Of a stretch of DNA of 58,640 bases, positions 17,312 through 27,807 are shown piece by piece. The stretch is from an uncultured Bartonella sp. (GTDB lineage Bacteria > Pseudomonadota > Alphaproteobacteria > Rhizobiales > Rhizobiaceae), in the NCBI RefSeq assembly GCF_945285465.1, contig NZ_CALYQK010000007.1, positions 1 through 58,640 of the forward strand, in the 5' to 3' direction. Both the position numbers and the translations under genes were made by a program. Within the stretch, counting starts at the first letter, position 1. Each line of letters starts with the position of its first letter. The notes beneath the pieces are model-generated. The model worked only from the letters and a program-made list of their open reading frames with translations. It made no database searches and was not told the DNA's origin.

Positions 17312-18163
17312 CTAATTTGGTGTCGTATCGTCATCAAGAGGAATCTTTGATTGTTTTGTTGCTTCTAGCTTGGCGCGCTTTCGATAAGCCATAAGACTGA
17401 AAGGCAGAAAAACCATGTAACCGACGGCGGTAACAAGCAAAGTTTGCCAGGTATAAGTGGCTAAAAATCCGACATAAATGACAACGACCAGCATTCCCGG
17501 CACAACAACATCACGACGCAGTTGCTGGCCAATGGTTTTTCCGTTCCAGACAGGCAATCGGCTGATCAACAAAAAAGCAATAATGACTGTATATAAGCTA
17601 AATACCAGCGCCCAGCCTGCCCCCGGTTCAAGCCCCAAACAACCGAGATAGATTGGCAATAAAACCAGCAATGCTCCGGCCGGAGCTGGCACACCAACAA
17701 AGTAATCTTTCTGCCAACGAGGAATACGCTCGTTCTCGAGCATAACGTTGAAACGGGCAAGCCGTAGACAACAGGCTATACAATAAACGAGGGCGGCAAC
17801 CCAACCGACCTGATGTGCCTGATTGAGCAAATAGGAATAAACGATTAATGCCGGTGCGACACCAAAGTTGACAACATCGGCAAGCGAATCCATTTGCGCA
17901 CCGAAAGGTGAGCTCCCGCCAATGAGCCGTGCCAAACGCCCGTCTACACCGTCAAGAACGGCCGCCAGCAACACCATTAAAATTGCTGTTTCAAAACGTT
18001 GCTCAAATGCCAAACGAATGCTGCTCACCCCTGCGCATATTGCTAAAATCGTAATGACATTTGGAAGAACAAAACGCATCGAAATCAACGACCGGCGTCG
18101 TTGAGATTCATCATTTTTGTGCCCCTCGGGGTCAAACGAGGAAAAAGGTGAAGAACTCTCCAT
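17312..18163 (-). CDS. pssA: CDP-diacylglycerol--serine O-phosphatidyltransferase PssA
   Basis: Membrane enzyme making phosphatidylserine from CDP-diacylglycerol and serine, the step before phosphatidylethanolamine. The 283-residue protein has a hydrophilic start, then about eight hydrophobic spans. The CDP-alcohol phosphotransferase motif is visible as DGVDGRLAR followed by FGAQMDSLAD, carrying the metal-binding Asp residues. It starts 7 bp after psd, and the two genes act in consecutive steps. Confidence 0.95.
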   Translation of the reverse strand: MESSSPFSSFDPEGHKNDESQRRRSLISMRFVLPNVITILAICAGVSSIRLAFEQRFETAILMVLLAAVLDGVDGRLARLIGGSSPFGAQMDSLADVVNFGVAPALIVYSYLLNQAHQVGWVAALVYCIACCLRLARFNVMLENERIPRWQKDYFVGVPAPAGALLVLLPIYLGCLGLEPGAGWALVFSLYTVIIAFLLISRLPVWNGKTIGQQLRRDVVVPGMLVVVIYVGFLATYTWQTLLVTAVGYMVFLPFSLMAYRKRAKLEATKQSKIPLDDDTTPN

Positions 18164-18170
18164 TAAAAAT

Positions 18171-18884
18171 CTAATCCAGTCTAAAATCTGTTATCGTCGC
18201 GCTCTTGTCGAAGGAAGCAAAAACAGTTTCACCGGCAATAGCCTTCTGACCGATTGCCACCCGCAATTTTACATGAGACGGCAGATAAACATCAAGTCTT
18301 GAACCAAAACGAATAAGCCCGAAACGCTTACCAGCAACGACCGGTTCATTTTCCTTGACCCAGCATACTATTCTTCTCGCGACAAGACCAGCAACTTGTA
18401 CCACACCAATATCACCATGCGCCGTTTCAATGACAACGCTGTTCCTTTCATTGTAGTCGCTTGCTTTATCGAGTTCGGCATTACCGAATTTTCCCGGCCG
18501 GTAGACTATCGAGCGCACTGTGCCATCCATCGGTATCCGGTTGATATGGCACGAGAATATATCCATAAACACCGACACACGTATCATTTCTTCAGTACCT
18601 AGCCCCAATTCTTGTGGCGGCACGAAAAGTCCCACAAATGATATGCGTCCATCTGCCGGACTCATTACAAGATTTTTATCAATCGGGGTCACACGTTCCG
18701 GATCACGAAAAAAATAGATGCACCATATTGTCAGCACCAGCCCGAACCAAAAAAGCGGATTCCATATCCAACCCAGAATTAGCGAAAGGATAAAAAAACC
18801 GACGATAAATGGGTACCCTTCCTTATGGATAGGGGCAAAACCATTACGAACGGATCTTACAATACTCATACGCATTTGCCCCAT
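18171..18884 (-). CDS. psd: Phosphatidylserine decarboxylase proenzyme Psd
   Basis: Converts phosphatidylserine to phosphatidylethanolamine. The 237-residue length and two N-terminal hydrophobic segments match the short Psd type of alphaproteobacteria. Self-cleavage to generate the pyruvoyl group should occur at the Gly-Ser of [27 protein letters not shown] and SPADG are also conserved. An AAGGAAA site precedes the ATG. Operon with pssA. Confidence 0.95.
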   Translation of the reverse strand: MGQMRMSIVRSVRNGFAPIHKEGYPFIVGFFILSLILGWIWNPLFWFGLVLTIWCIYFFRDPERVTPIDKNLVMSPADGRISFVGLFVPPQELGLGTEEMIRVSVFMDIFSCHINRIPMDGTVRSIVYRPGKFGNAELDKASDYNERNSVVIETAHGDIGVVQVAGLVARRIVCWVKENEPVVAGKRFGLIRFGSRLDVYLPSHVKLRVAIGQKAIAGETVFASFDKSATITDFRLD

Positions 18885-18986
18885 TTTTCCTTATTAAGTA
18901 CCATACAGTTTTCTCCGAATTTGGTATCTATTTATCCAATCAATAAGCGAAAAGCGATAGCTTGTTTCACAAACTCAACAACATGC

Positions 18987-20870
18987 CTATACGCGTCGCG
19001 GAACAATACCCAGTTTATCTTCCTCGCGAATTTTACGCAGTTGTTCTTCGGCCTTTGAAACTTCGAGTTGCTTATTCCACATTGACGCATAAAGGCCATT
19101 TTTTTCAAGAAGTTCTTGATGCTTGCCACGTTCAACAATTCGCCCGTTTTTTAACACGAGAATTTCATCTGCACCGATAACCGTCGATAATCTATGGGCA
19201 ATAACCAGCGTTGTGCGCCCGCGGCTTACAACATCTAGTGCGTGCTGGATTTCGAGTTCTGTTGCGGTGTCTAGTGCCGATGTAGCCTCGTCCAGTATCA
19301 GAATTGGTGGTGCCTTCAAAATTGTGCGGGCAATAGCGACCCGTTGTTTCTCTCCGCCTGAAAGCTTCAAACCGCGTTCTCCGACCATTGATTGATAGCC
19401 ATCGGGCAATTGATTGATAAAACTGCCAATCTGCGCCATTTCCGCTGCTTTTTTTACTTCTTCATCCGTTGCGTCAGGACGACCATAACGAATATTATAG
19501 GCGATCGTATCATTAAAAAGCACCGTATCCTGAGGCACCATGCCTATCGCATCGCGCAAACTTTTTTGTGTAACCGAACGGATGTCTTGTCCGTCTATGG
19601 TTATTGACCCTTTCTGGACATCGTAGAAGCGGAAAAGAAGTCGCGAAATTGTCGATTTTCCGGCACCGGATGGCCCCACAATAGCGACTGTTTGTCCGGC
19701 TGGTACACAAAAATCAATATCTTTTAAAATCTGCCGGTTTTTGTCATAGGAAAATTCGACATGATTAAAGCGGATTTCACCTTTTTTAACGACAAGTTTT
19801 TTGGCTCCCGGAGCATCTTGTATTTCCTGTTTAACATCAAGAAGATCAAACATAGATTCAATATCTGTAAGCCCTTGGCGAACCTCGCGATAGATAGACC
19901 CAATAAAATTCAATGGTATCGAAAGTTGCATCAATAACGCATTGATAAAAACAAAATCGCCAAGATTTTGTGTGCCATTGAGCACCTCATGCGCCGACAT
20001 AAGCATCATACATGTCATGCCGATACCGAAAATAACAGCTTGTCCGAAATTAAGCCAGCCAAGCGATATCCATGTTTTTATCGCCGCTTTTTCATAGCCT
20101 GCCATGGATTCATCAAAACGCTTGGCTTCCAAGGCTTCGTTTCCGAAATATTTCACTGTTTCAAAATTCAGCAGCGAATCAATTGCCCGTGTGTTTGCTT
20201 CCGTATCCGATGCATTCATCTGACGACGAATTGAAATCCGCCAGTCGCTCGCTTTAATGGTAAACCACGTATAAAGAGCAACAGTCACTGCGACAACGCC
20301 CATGTATCGCCAGCCATAGCTGACGTAGAGCACGAAAGCCGTCAAGGCAAATTCCAGTATAGTCGGGGCGGTGTTGAGAATGGAAAAGCGGACAATTGCT
20401 TCTATGCCTTTTGTCCCGCGTTCAATCACACGCGATAGCCCGCCGGTACGCCGCTCAAGATGGAACCTCAAAGACAGCTCATGCATGTGGACAAATGTCT
20501 GGTATGCCAACCGGCGCACGGCATGTTGACCGACCGTCGCAAATAAAGAATCACGAAGCTGGTTAAGCCCGGCTTGCAAAATACGCGCCACATTATAGGA
20601 TAGCACCATCATTACCGGTGCTGCAAAAAAAGCCGGAAGCCAGGCGGGCGGCGTATAGTTCACATTAAGCGCATTAGTGGCATATTTAAAGAAGTACGGT
20701 ACTGAAATAAGCACCAATTTGGCAAGGATCAGATAGAATAGTGCCCATAAAACGCGTAATTTCAAGTCTGGCCGGTCTGAAGGCCACATATAAGGCCACA
20801 GATTGAATATCGTGCGCAACGTATTGCCAGACTCGGCCGAAACAGTTTTGGATTTTTTTGCCAGCGTCAT
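18987..20870 (-). CDS. Atm1/HMT1-type ABC transporter, fused membrane and ATPase domains
   Basis: 627-residue half-transporter that should work as a homodimer exporter in the inner membrane. About six spans fill residues 25-320, with the Atm1-like VPYFFKYATNALN near the first span, followed by an ATPase domain with GPSGAGKST (Walker A), LSGGEKQR (signature) and LILDEATSALD (Walker B). The alphaproteobacterial Atm1 group exports glutathione-linked metal or sulfur compounds; the substrate here is inferred. I start at MTLAKK (20870), with a GAAGGAAAA site; an in-frame GTG 54 bp upstream would overlap the LysM gene. Confidence 0.9.
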   Translation of the reverse strand: MTLAKKSKTVSAESGNTLRTIFNLWPYMWPSDRPDLKLRVLWALFYLILAKLVLISVPYFFKYATNALNVNYTPPAWLPAFFAAPVMMVLSYNVARILQAGLNQLRDSLFATVGQHAVRRLAYQTFVHMHELSLRFHLERRTGGLSRVIERGTKGIEAIVRFSILNTAPTILEFALTAFVLYVSYGWRYMGVVAVTVALYTWFTIKASDWRISIRRQMNASDTEANTRAIDSLLNFETVKYFGNEALEAKRFDESMAGYEKAAIKTWISLGWLNFGQAVIFGIGMTCMMLMSAHEVLNGTQNLGDFVFINALLMQLSIPLNFIGSIYREVRQGLTDIESMFDLLDVKQEIQDAPGAKKLVVKKGEIRFNHVEFSYDKNRQILKDIDFCVPAGQTVAIVGPSGAGKSTISRLLFRFYDVQKGSITIDGQDIRSVTQKSLRDAIGMVPQDTVLFNDTIAYNIRYGRPDATDEEVKKAAEMAQIGSFINQLPDGYQSMVGERGLKLSGGEKQRVAIARTILKAPPILILDEATSALDTATELEIQHALDVVSRGRTTLVIAHRLSTVIGADEILVLKNGRIVERGKHQELLEKNGLYASMWNKQLEVSKAEEQLRKIREEDKLGIVPRRV

Positions 20871-20901
20871 TTTTCCTTCAGACCATTTTGAGCAATTTTT
20901 A

Positions 20902-21849
20902 TTAACGGTTTTGTTCTTTTCCACTGATTATAGGCAAAATCAGTTCTTGACCGATCCTGATATGGTTTTGATTTTTAAGAGTCATTGAATTTGCCCAATA
21001 TATGTCCTTTTCATAACGAGACGAACCATAGATTTTCCTGGCAATCGAAGACAGAGTATCGCCCTTTTTTACAATAATTGTGCGCATCGGTTTTCCCCGA
21101 TAATAGACTTGATCAAAAAAATGGTTACCTTCTCCGGTCCGGAATGGAATACCCAGTATATCTATGGTTTCACCTGCTTCATTAAAAAGATCAAGCCGGA
21201 CAAAATGATCGCCGGGAAATAACGATATCAAACGCGACAATGAAAATTTTCCTGACGAATTTGTGATATTGCGTCCAAGACGTGTATTTCCCAATGTTGC
21301 AATGACTTGTGTATTTTTTTCCGCATGGCCAAGAATAGTCAACGTATCATTCTTATACGTTACCCGAGCCACATCAAACAGTTTATCGCTGTTTTTGCCA
21401 ATGTGGATAATTGAAAAATCATCAGAAATAAAATGGTTTGCGCCCGTTGGATCATGGATAACAGCCGCCATCGCATTATTTTTATTTTCGGGTATGAAAA
21501 CTGTTACTGTTTGTAAGGAAGTAACTGATTTGCCACTCTTATCAGTCGCCCGCAGAACAAGATGATATTCGCCAACCCCAAGAATTTTCGTCAATGTAAT
21601 CGTAAAATTGCCATCGCTATCAGCCGAAGCTTCACCGAGTTGACGGGCGCCGTCAACCACTTCAACAGTAGAATTGGCTGTTGCTTTACCAACGACGACC
21701 ACATAATTTTGCTCATTCAGAAAAAAACTTTCAAAACTTGGGCTTTGTATGTCCTGTGTTTGTACACCGTAAGCTGCTGACAAAAAAAACCCGGCCAAAA
21801 TGGCCATCGCAATAACGGCAATTTTTCTCATCCACAAAAAGAATGCCAT
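20902..21849 (-). CDS. Exported LysM-domain protein with Ig-like region
   Basis: 315-residue protein with an N-terminal hydrophobic signal (KIAVIAMAILAGFFLSAAYG). The middle has beta-rich, Ig-like repeats, including a 'G-x-F-x-L/I' pattern (GNFTITL, GKFSLSR). The C-terminal LysM domain begins IIVKKGDTLSSIARKIYG and ends IRIGQELILPI. LysM binds peptidoglycan, so the protein should sit at the periplasmic cell wall. It lies 31 bp upstream of the Atm1-type gene on the same strand; a functional link is not evident. Start ATG 21849 is chosen over a TTG two codons earlier. Confidence 0.85.
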   Translation of the reverse strand: MAFFLWMRKIAVIAMAILAGFFLSAAYGVQTQDIQSPSFESFFLNEQNYVVVVGKATANSTVEVVDGARQLGEASADSDGNFTITLTKILGVGEYHLVLRATDKSGKSVTSLQTVTVFIPENKNNAMAAVIHDPTGANHFISDDFSIIHIGKNSDKLFDVARVTYKNDTLTILGHAEKNTQVIATLGNTRLGRNITNSSGKFSLSRLISLFPGDHFVRLDLFNEAGETIDILGIPFRTGEGNHFFDQVYYRGKPMRTIIVKKGDTLSSIARKIYGSSRYEKDIYWANSMTLKNQNHIRIGQELILPIISGKEQNR

Positions 21850-21999
21850 GGACAAACCTGTTCTTTCAAATCTTTCAATCGGTTTCTTTCCTATTCTATT
21901 TGACCTGCCAACGGAACATTAATCTCTGCCGTAAATTATCTTTTCCTCCATGTTTCCTTTTTACTTGACGCTGCCCCGTGAAGCGTTAAAAATTTGTCT

Positions 22000-22560
22000 A
22001 TGACAAAAATAAAATCACTTTGTGTTTATTGCGGTTCTTCGAGCGGAATTGGCGAGCATTATGTAAAAAATGCCGAAATTCTTGGCCGGTTAATGGCAGA
22101 AGCCGGTATCGCGCTCGTCTATGGTGGCGGAACGAGCGGAATCATGGGAACAATCGCGCGGGCAGTAAAAAAACACGGCGGTCGAGTTATCGGCATTATT
22201 CCGAATTTTCTGCTTAAAAAAGAGGCTCCTGATGAAGATTCTGGTTTGTTTGACGAATTTATTATTACCCAAACAATGCATCAACGAAAACAAATTATGT
22301 TTGAGCGTTCCGATGCTTTTTTGGCATTTCCGGGTGGAATCGGCACATTGGAAGAAATTGTCGAGATTATGACATGGGCGCAACTCGACCGTCACAAAAA
22401 AACTATTGCTTTTGCCAATATTAACGGCTTTTGGAAGCCTCTGATCGCACTTCTTGACCATATGAAAAATGAAGGCTTTATTCACCGTGACGACAAACTC
22501 AAGCCGTTGGTGATTGATAAAGTTGACGAGATTTTGACTGCCCTTTCAAAACAAGGATAA
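22000..22560 (+). CDS. LOG family protein (TIGR00730 type)
   Basis: 186-residue Rossmann-like protein with the family signature PGGIGTLEE near residue 108 and YGGGTSGIMG earlier. LOG proteins hydrolyse nucleoside monophosphates to release the base; some make cytokinins in plants, while many bacterial members act in nucleotide housekeeping. The specific substrate cannot be assigned. The ATG at 22000 is chosen over an in-frame TTG two codons upstream. It is divergent from the LysM gene and convergent with the RarD-like gene. Confidence 0.9.
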   Translation: MTKIKSLCVYCGSSSGIGEHYVKNAEILGRLMAEAGIALVYGGGTSGIMGTIARAVKKHGGRVIGIIPNFLLKKEAPDEDSGLFDEFIITQTMHQRKQIMFERSDAFLAFPGGIGTLEEIVEIMTWAQLDRHKKTIAFANINGFWKPLIALLDHMKNEGFIHRDDKLKPLVIDKVDEILTALSKQG

Positions 22561-22623
22561 CACCCGTCCAAAGTCAAATGAACGTGACTGGCAAGTTTTG
22601 GCTTTTTTATAAACTTTGGCGGT

Positions 22624-23607
22624 TTATCGGCCGGAGCGATCTCTTTGGAGCCGAGGTGGCTTTTCCAATTCGATAATCGTTTCTTTATTTTTTGAACGAA
22701 GCATGGTCGAAAAACTTGCCCCTGTGTAAATGATAAGTCCCAGCCAGATAAGCGAGAATGCCGCCAGTTGCACGGTCGAAAACGGCTCGTGAAAAACGAA
22801 AATTGCAATTAAAAACAGAAATGTTGGCGTAGAATAATGCATAAGCCCTAGAGTGGTTAAATTCAATGTCTTTGCGCCTACGGCAAAAAGTATAAACGGA
22901 ACGGCAGTAAATGGCCCTGCCATGATTAACAAGCCGACATCCGACCACGAGCCATCAATAAAATGATCCTGTTTTGTAATGATAAAATAGCCTGCTATTA
23001 TTAATGCCGGAACAAACAAAATCAACGTTTCAAGGGCAAAACCTTCCGTTGGTCCGACCGGCAATGACTTTCTAAAAAAAACATAAAAAGAGAAGGTAAA
23101 CGGCAACAACACCGCAACCCACGGCAAACCGCCGGCGTTTATGGTCAGGATTAAAACAGCAATAACGGCAAGGCCAACAGCAAACCATTGCCATAGATTA
23201 AGGCGTTCGCGTAAAAATATAAGTCCCAACATGACATTAAATAACGGATTGATATAATAACCAAGGGCCGCGTCAACAGCGTGATCATGAGCGATGGCCC
23301 AAATGTAAATACTCCAATTGACGCTAATGAGTGTTGATGTCAAACAAGCCATCGCTACGATTTTAGCTTTTTTCATGGCCGCCCAAAGATCATTGATACG
23401 GCCTGCAACAATAAGGACAACAAGCGCAATGGGTATAGACCACAAGACACGATGGGCAAGGATTTCCATCAGAAAAATATGGGAAACCGCCTTCATATAG
23501 AGCGGAAAAAGTCCCCAAATAACGTAGGCGCAAAGTGCCGCAACAAAACCTGAAATATTTACTGGTAAAAGCTTCTCGCTTCGTGAAAACAAATATTTCA
23601 GGTTCAT
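22624..23607 (-). CDS. rarD: RarD-type EamA transporter
   Basis: 327-residue membrane protein with about ten hydrophobic spans. It has the RarD-specific opening AALCAYVIWGLFPLYMKAV and the AHRVLWS motif in the second segment, which sets it apart from other EamA drug/metabolite exporters. RarD substrates are not firmly known. The C-terminal 30 residues are basic and cytosolic. It is convergent with the LOG gene. Confidence 0.85.
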   Translation of the reverse strand: MNLKYLFSRSEKLLPVNISGFVAALCAYVIWGLFPLYMKAVSHIFLMEILAHRVLWSIPIALVVLIVAGRINDLWAAMKKAKIVAMACLTSTLISVNWSIYIWAIAHDHAVDAALGYYINPLFNVMLGLIFLRERLNLWQWFAVGLAVIAVLILTINAGGLPWVAVLLPFTFSFYVFFRKSLPVGPTEGFALETLILFVPALIIAGYFIITKQDHFIDGSWSDVGLLIMAGPFTAVPFILFAVGAKTLNLTTLGLMHYSTPTFLFLIAIFVFHEPFSTVQLAAFSLIWLGLIIYTGASFSTMLRSKNKETIIELEKPPRLQRDRSGR

Positions 23608-23663
23608 GGCACTTTATCTTCCCCCCGCTCCTATTATCATCCGGTTGTTAAATTCAATGCCTT

Positions 23664-24317
23664 TCAAACAATAAACAAACCGCTGCGCATTCGCCCGTTT
23701 CGACTTTTTTCTTCATACCATTCTGCCGCATAAATATTCTCGATCGAAACCTTTTTCTTTTTCAGTTGCTCTTCAAGCCATGTTTCTGTTTTGCCGATTT
23801 CATCGAGACTGCCATTGACAATACTGCCATTTTTAATGACCAATGTTGAGCTTTTTCCTTCTTCCTTGCGGATGACAGACAAATCGCCGTTTGATTCAAG
23901 GCGGGCAAATGCGACTTCGTGTAATGCACAACCTTTAATTCGGAGCATTGTCGAAAAATCATTCACGTCAATATTCAAACGTTTAATCTCATCCATCTGG
24001 TATTTGCCATCCAGGACAAGGGCAACATCCCCGCCTGCGACAAGTCGATGGACGAAAACCGAATGTCGGCGCAAAAAATTTAAACCGATAACCAGAAGCT
24101 GCCAGATGATAAGCACAATCAATAACTGGATAACGGTAATTTTCGGATTATAGATGACACCACCAATAATACCACCCATAACGAAATTGCTAATGAGATC
24201 TGTAGGGGTCATCTGGCTGAGACTACCCCTGCCACTTGTTCGCAAAACCAGAAGAAAAACCGCAAGGCCAACAAAAAGTTTCAGTGCCACATAACCATAA
24301 CCAAAGAGGTATTCCAT
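23664..24317 (-). CDS. DUF421 membrane protein (YetF type)
   Basis: 217-residue protein with three N-terminal spans (about residues 5-85) and a cytosolic C-terminal domain containing GCALHEVAFARLESNGDLSVI, given here as the key conserved block typical of DUF421. The function of the family is unclear. The start MEYLFGYGY (24317) has a GGAGAAA site and fits the membrane topology better than an in-frame start 63 bp upstream. It lies 44 bp downstream of cysS, possibly in the same transcript. Confidence 0.8.
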   Translation of the reverse strand: MEYLFGYGYVALKLFVGLAVFLLVLRTSGRGSLSQMTPTDLISNFVMGGIIGGVIYNPKITVIQLLIVLIIWQLLVIGLNFLRRHSVFVHRLVAGGDVALVLDGKYQMDEIKRLNIDVNDFSTMLRIKGCALHEVAFARLESNGDLSVIRKEEGKSSTLVIKNGSIVNGSLDEIGKTETWLEEQLKKKKVSIENIYAAEWYEEKSRNGRMRSGLFIV

Positions 24318-24361
24318 TCTATAAATTTCTCCATCGTTACCAGTGGCGAATTCTGGCGGGA

Positions 24362-25867
24362 TTAACGCTTTATTTCCCAATGTGTCACGCGCTCGCCTGT
24401 CAGCGGATCTTTTTCGTCTTTCAAAATGATATTTTTCAGCACCAATTCATCTCTCAGACGATCAGCCTCTGCCCAATTTTTCGACTTTATGAAACCGAGG
24501 CGTTCATGAATTTTCTGCTCAACAAAATGAACATCTATTTCACTTTTTCGATTAAATAGCGGGCAAGTTTCGTCATCTATCCATTGTTCGTTCAACAAAC
24601 CGATCAACGCCATACCGGCTTTTAAATTTGTCGCGTCCTGCATTTTGAAGTATTGGCGTAAATAGGTAATTGCACTCCAGCAATTCAGATCTTCGGCCAA
24701 AGCCTCGACAAACTCGTCGCTAACCGGTGTATCATCGCAAGAACGGATTTTCTGATCGCGCAATAATTCATACCAGCGATAAAGTTCGCTGCTTGATTGA
24801 CTCAAACGTTGGGCCGTCCAGTTTAACGGCTCGCGATAATGCGTTTGCAACATTGAAAAACGCGCACTCAAGCCTACCCATTGGCGATGCAATTCTTTGT
24901 CAACAGAAGATGGCACTTCGGGAAGCGATGCTTCTAAAATGTCGTGGATAGTAATAAAATTACCGAGGCTTTTTGACATTTTCTGGCCTTCAACCTGAAG
25001 AAATCCGTTATGCATCCACAGATTTGCCATTCGTTCGGTGCCGAAAGCCGAACAACTTTGCGCAATCTCGTTTTCATGGTGAGGAAATACGAGATCAATC
25101 CCGCCGCCATGGATATCAAAAATGTTGTCTGCGGGATTGTCACACTTCAAACCGCCGCCAAAAGGCTCGAGCAATTTCGCCATTGACATGGCTGAACATT
25201 CGATATGCCAGCCCGGACGCCCCTTTGTTTTTATTCCCGCTGGAGATTGCCAGCCCGGTTCGCCATTTTTCGACGGTTTCCACAACACAAAATCCATTTC
25301 GTCACGTTTATAAGCTGCCACATCGACACGCGCACCGGCAATCATTTCATCAAGCGAGCGGCGCGCCAGCGCCCCATAGCGTGGGTGGTTGCCCATACTG
25401 GAGACGGAAAACAGAACATGATCTTCAGCCACATAAGCATGACCGCGCTCAACCAGCCGATTGATCATCGCCCGCATATTATCAAGATGATCTGTTGCGC
25501 GTGGTTGTGCGGTCGGAGCAAGACACCCCAATGCTGTTACATCTTTTTGAAATTCGGCATTGGTTTTTTCAGTAAGAAGTCGAATAGCATCGTTTAACGG
25601 CATATCGGGATAATCGCGCATGGCACGCGCGTTAATCTTGTCATCAACATCTGTAATGTTGCGGGCATAAATGACATGATCTTTGCCATAGACATGGCGC
25701 AACAAACGAAAGAGCACATCAAAAACCACAACCGGGCGCGCATTGCCAATATGGGCGTAGTCATAAACCGTGGGGCCACAAACATAAAGGCGCACTTTGC
25801 TGGCATCAATCGGTCGAAAATCTTCTTTCGTTCGTGTCAGCGTGTTATAAAAATGCAATTTGGTCAT
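24362..25867 (-). CDS. cysS: Cysteinyl-tRNA synthetase
   Basis: Charges tRNA-Cys; class I synthetase. The HIGH-like motif is in [15 protein letters not shown] and KMSKSLGNF gives the second signature. Zinc ligands Cys, Cys, His and Glu are expected in the usual places (WHIECSAMS and HHENEIAQS are visible). The start at [10 protein letters not shown] (25867) gives the usual ~500 residues; an extra 39 codons upstream lack conservation and are not used. SRAP lies 103 bp upstream. Confidence 0.96.
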   Translation of the reverse strand: MTKLHFYNTLTRTKEDFRPIDASKVRLYVCGPTVYDYAHIGNARPVVVFDVLFRLLRHVYGKDHVIYARNITDVDDKINARAMRDYPDMPLNDAIRLLTEKTNAEFQKDVTALGCLAPTAQPRATDHLDNMRAMINRLVERGHAYVAEDHVLFSVSSMGNHPRYGALARRSLDEMIAGARVDVAAYKRDEMDFVLWKPSKNGEPGWQSPAGIKTKGRPGWHIECSAMSMAKLLEPFGGGLKCDNPADNIFDIHGGGIDLVFPHHENEIAQSCSAFGTERMANLWMHNGFLQVEGQKMSKSLGNFITIHDILEASLPEVPSSVDKELHRQWVGLSARFSMLQTHYREPLNWTAQRLSQSSSELYRWYELLRDQKIRSCDDTPVSDEFVEALAEDLNCWSAITYLRQYFKMQDATNLKAGMALIGLLNEQWIDDETCPLFNRKSEIDVHFVEQKIHERLGFIKSKNWAEADRLRDELVLKNIILKDEKDPLTGERVTHWEIKR

Positions 25868-25970
25868 CAGTGTACTTTCTTTTTTCAGGCAAACCACAGA
25901 CATCCTGACAAAGCCCGGCACGACGGTCAACAAGCTTACCCAGTTAGTCATAAATATTTCAGCAAAGCGA

Positions 25971-26741
25971 TTAGAAAAGATCAAGTTGACTTTTATTCTG
26001 CAAATTTTTCACCTTTTTTTCGTTGTCGCTTTCAGTCGGGCGGCATAAATCAATTTTCTCTTTCACATCCGAACCAAGATAAGCTGTATTATTGATTTTT
26101 CCTGATACCGGAAAGACGTCAAATTCACCGATTACGGGATCGCGCGCAATATCGATCACCTCATCAGGCCTGAAATTTCGACAATCAAGCCAGCGTTCTA
26201 CATCTTTCTTTTGAACAATCACCGGCATCCGGTGATGGATCGACTTTAGCGGCGCTTTTGCAGCACAGGTTATGATTGCTGCCGTATCTACTTGTGATCC
26301 TTCCTTGCCGCTCCATGTTTCCATTAGCCCCGCAAAACCGATAATCGTTTTGTCACTCAGGCCGATATAGTAAGGCTGTGACTTGCCGTCTGTGCGCTTT
26401 TTCCATTCATAAAAACCGGTTGCCGGAATAATTACCCGATGATGGCGAAGTGCATTTTTGAAAGATCTTTTAATCGCGACAGTTTCGGCACGTATGTTAA
26501 ATGTTAATGGCCATTGGTCCGGTTGTTTTGTCCAGGCCGGTATAAAGCCCCAGCGGACCAAAAGAGCATCGTGACGAGGCATATTCGACGTCGCCTCCCG
26601 AAAGGCTTCGGGGGCTTTTATGACAAGAATTGGCTGTGTCGGCGCAATATTGTAGCGGGCAGGAAAATCGTCTTCAATCCTGGCATCAAACGCTTGTTCC
26701 ACTTCGCGTCGTCCCGCATCAAGTTCAAACCGCCCGCACAT
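25971..26741 (-). CDS. SOS response-associated peptidase (SRAP, YedK/HMCES-like)
   Basis: 256-residue SRAP protein. The start is MCGRF, whose Cys2 becomes N-terminal after Met removal and forms a thiazolidine link with abasic sites in single-stranded DNA. Conserved [34 protein letters not shown]-like (here [13 protein letters not shown]) and HHRMPVI with the catalytic His are all visible. An AAGGACA site is positioned for this ATG. No clear alphaproteobacterial SOS box was found upstream. Confidence 0.93.
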   Translation of the reverse strand: MCGRFELDAGRREVEQAFDARIEDDFPARYNIAPTQPILVIKAPEAFREATSNMPRHDALLVRWGFIPAWTKQPDQWPLTFNIRAETVAIKRSFKNALRHHRVIIPATGFYEWKKRTDGKSQPYYIGLSDKTIIGFAGLMETWSGKEGSQVDTAAIITCAAKAPLKSIHHRMPVIVQKKDVERWLDCRNFRPDEVIDIARDPVIGEFDVFPVSGKINNTAYLGSDVKEKIDLCRPTESDNEKKVKNLQNKSQLDLF

Positions 26742-27087
26742 AGATGTCCTTTTAAAAAATTCGATGATTTTATTTTTTACCAATGATGAACAGCATTGAC
26801 TACTAAAAAGACAGCTGTGGCGACCGGAACCTAAAAACTAGCCGATTTTATTTTCGTTGCCGCAAACAACCGTATTCGACACTTGTTATGCCAGCTAGCC
26901 ATAAAATACGTAAAGTTGAAAATCCCAATTCATCAGCTTGTGTTCAATGTGACAATCTCCATATCACGTTGACAATGCCAATATGAGGTGAGAACTATTT
27001 GTCATTGCCCGAAAGCGGTGAAAAGCATTATAAACGGCACTGGAAGCCATACCGCTTTTTGCCAGTAAAAAACATGAGTGGGAAACT
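26742..27087. other. Divergent intergenic region with a spaced sequence repeat
   Basis: Lies between SRAP (minus) and the TIGR02301 gene (plus). Two similar elements starting TGACAAT at 26950 and 26970 are exactly 20 bp apart and share about 13 of 17 bases. Two helical turns of spacing would suit a regulator, but this is speculative. No gene is seen. Confidence 0.4.
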
Positions 27088-27459
27088 ATGTACAAAATGT
27101 TGAAAACCTTTATCCTTCTGGTTTTTCTCTGCAATTGGTTACCGGCTGCTGCAGAGCAGATTCCCCAATATGATGTAAAAATGTTGCGCCTTGCCGAAGT
27201 ACTTGGTTCGCTTCATTATCTGCGTAACTTATGCGGCGAAAAAACAACGCAATGGCGTGACCGGATGGAAGAATTGATTAAAGCCGAAAACCCGACGCCA
27301 ACGCGCCGTGCCCGTCTTTATGCCGCTTTTAACGATGCTTATCGCGCCTTCTCTGTCAACTATCATAGTTGCACAAAAGCGGCAGTCGATGCCGATCAAC
27401 GCTATATCAAAGAAGGCTCGGCGCTTGCGAACGAGCTTTTAAACCGTTACGGTAATTAA
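27088..27459 (+). CDS. TIGR02301 family exported protein
   Basis: 123-residue protein with a signal peptide (MYKMLKTFILLVFLCNWLPAAA, in part) and a mature part containing LLRLAEVLGSLHYLRNLCG-like sequence (here MLRLAEVLGSLHYLRNLCG), the recognisable core of TIGR02301, followed by RMEELI and a conserved Cys near the C-terminus. The family is largely confined to Rhizobiales and has no assigned function. Periplasmic location is inferred. Monocistronic by spacing. Confidence 0.8.
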   Translation: MYKMLKTFILLVFLCNWLPAAAEQIPQYDVKMLRLAEVLGSLHYLRNLCGEKTTQWRDRMEELIKAENPTPTRRARLYAAFNDAYRAFSVNYHSCTKAAVDADQRYIKEGSALANELLNRYGN

Positions 27460-27807
27460 TTTATCCGGAACTAAATGGCAGGATCAGGCTAATTCACACG
27501 ACCTGTACCAGCAATTGAGCGACAAATAAATTTATTCTCTCCGATAAAATTCTGGCCATTACCGCTATTGCGAACGGCAACATGATTCTGTCACCCAACG
27601 AAATTCAACTGAAAGCTGAAGTAAAAGATTTTACAAAACTAAAACCTGAAATTTGTTTTGTTATATTTTCGCCTATAGTTTTATCCGGAATTATAGTGTT
27701 TAACGTGGTTACCCACTCGAAACAGGAAGCCACTTTCGTTATTCAATGTTCGCAGAAATCGCTAAAGGAAAAACCGCCATTTACAACAAGAATCGATAGA
27801 GGTCTTT
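27460..27807. other. Gap between two exported small proteins
   Basis: About 350 bases. A 105-codon frame (27582-27899) runs through the start of the next gene in another frame and shows no conserved pattern, so it is rejected. No clear promoter or terminator was identified. Confidence 0.4.

Noticed and set aside
26752-26775. Possible SOS (LexA) box before the SRAP gene
   Set aside because: Only one GTTC half is present; the second half of the alphaproteobacterial GTTC-N7-GTTC pattern is GTAA.
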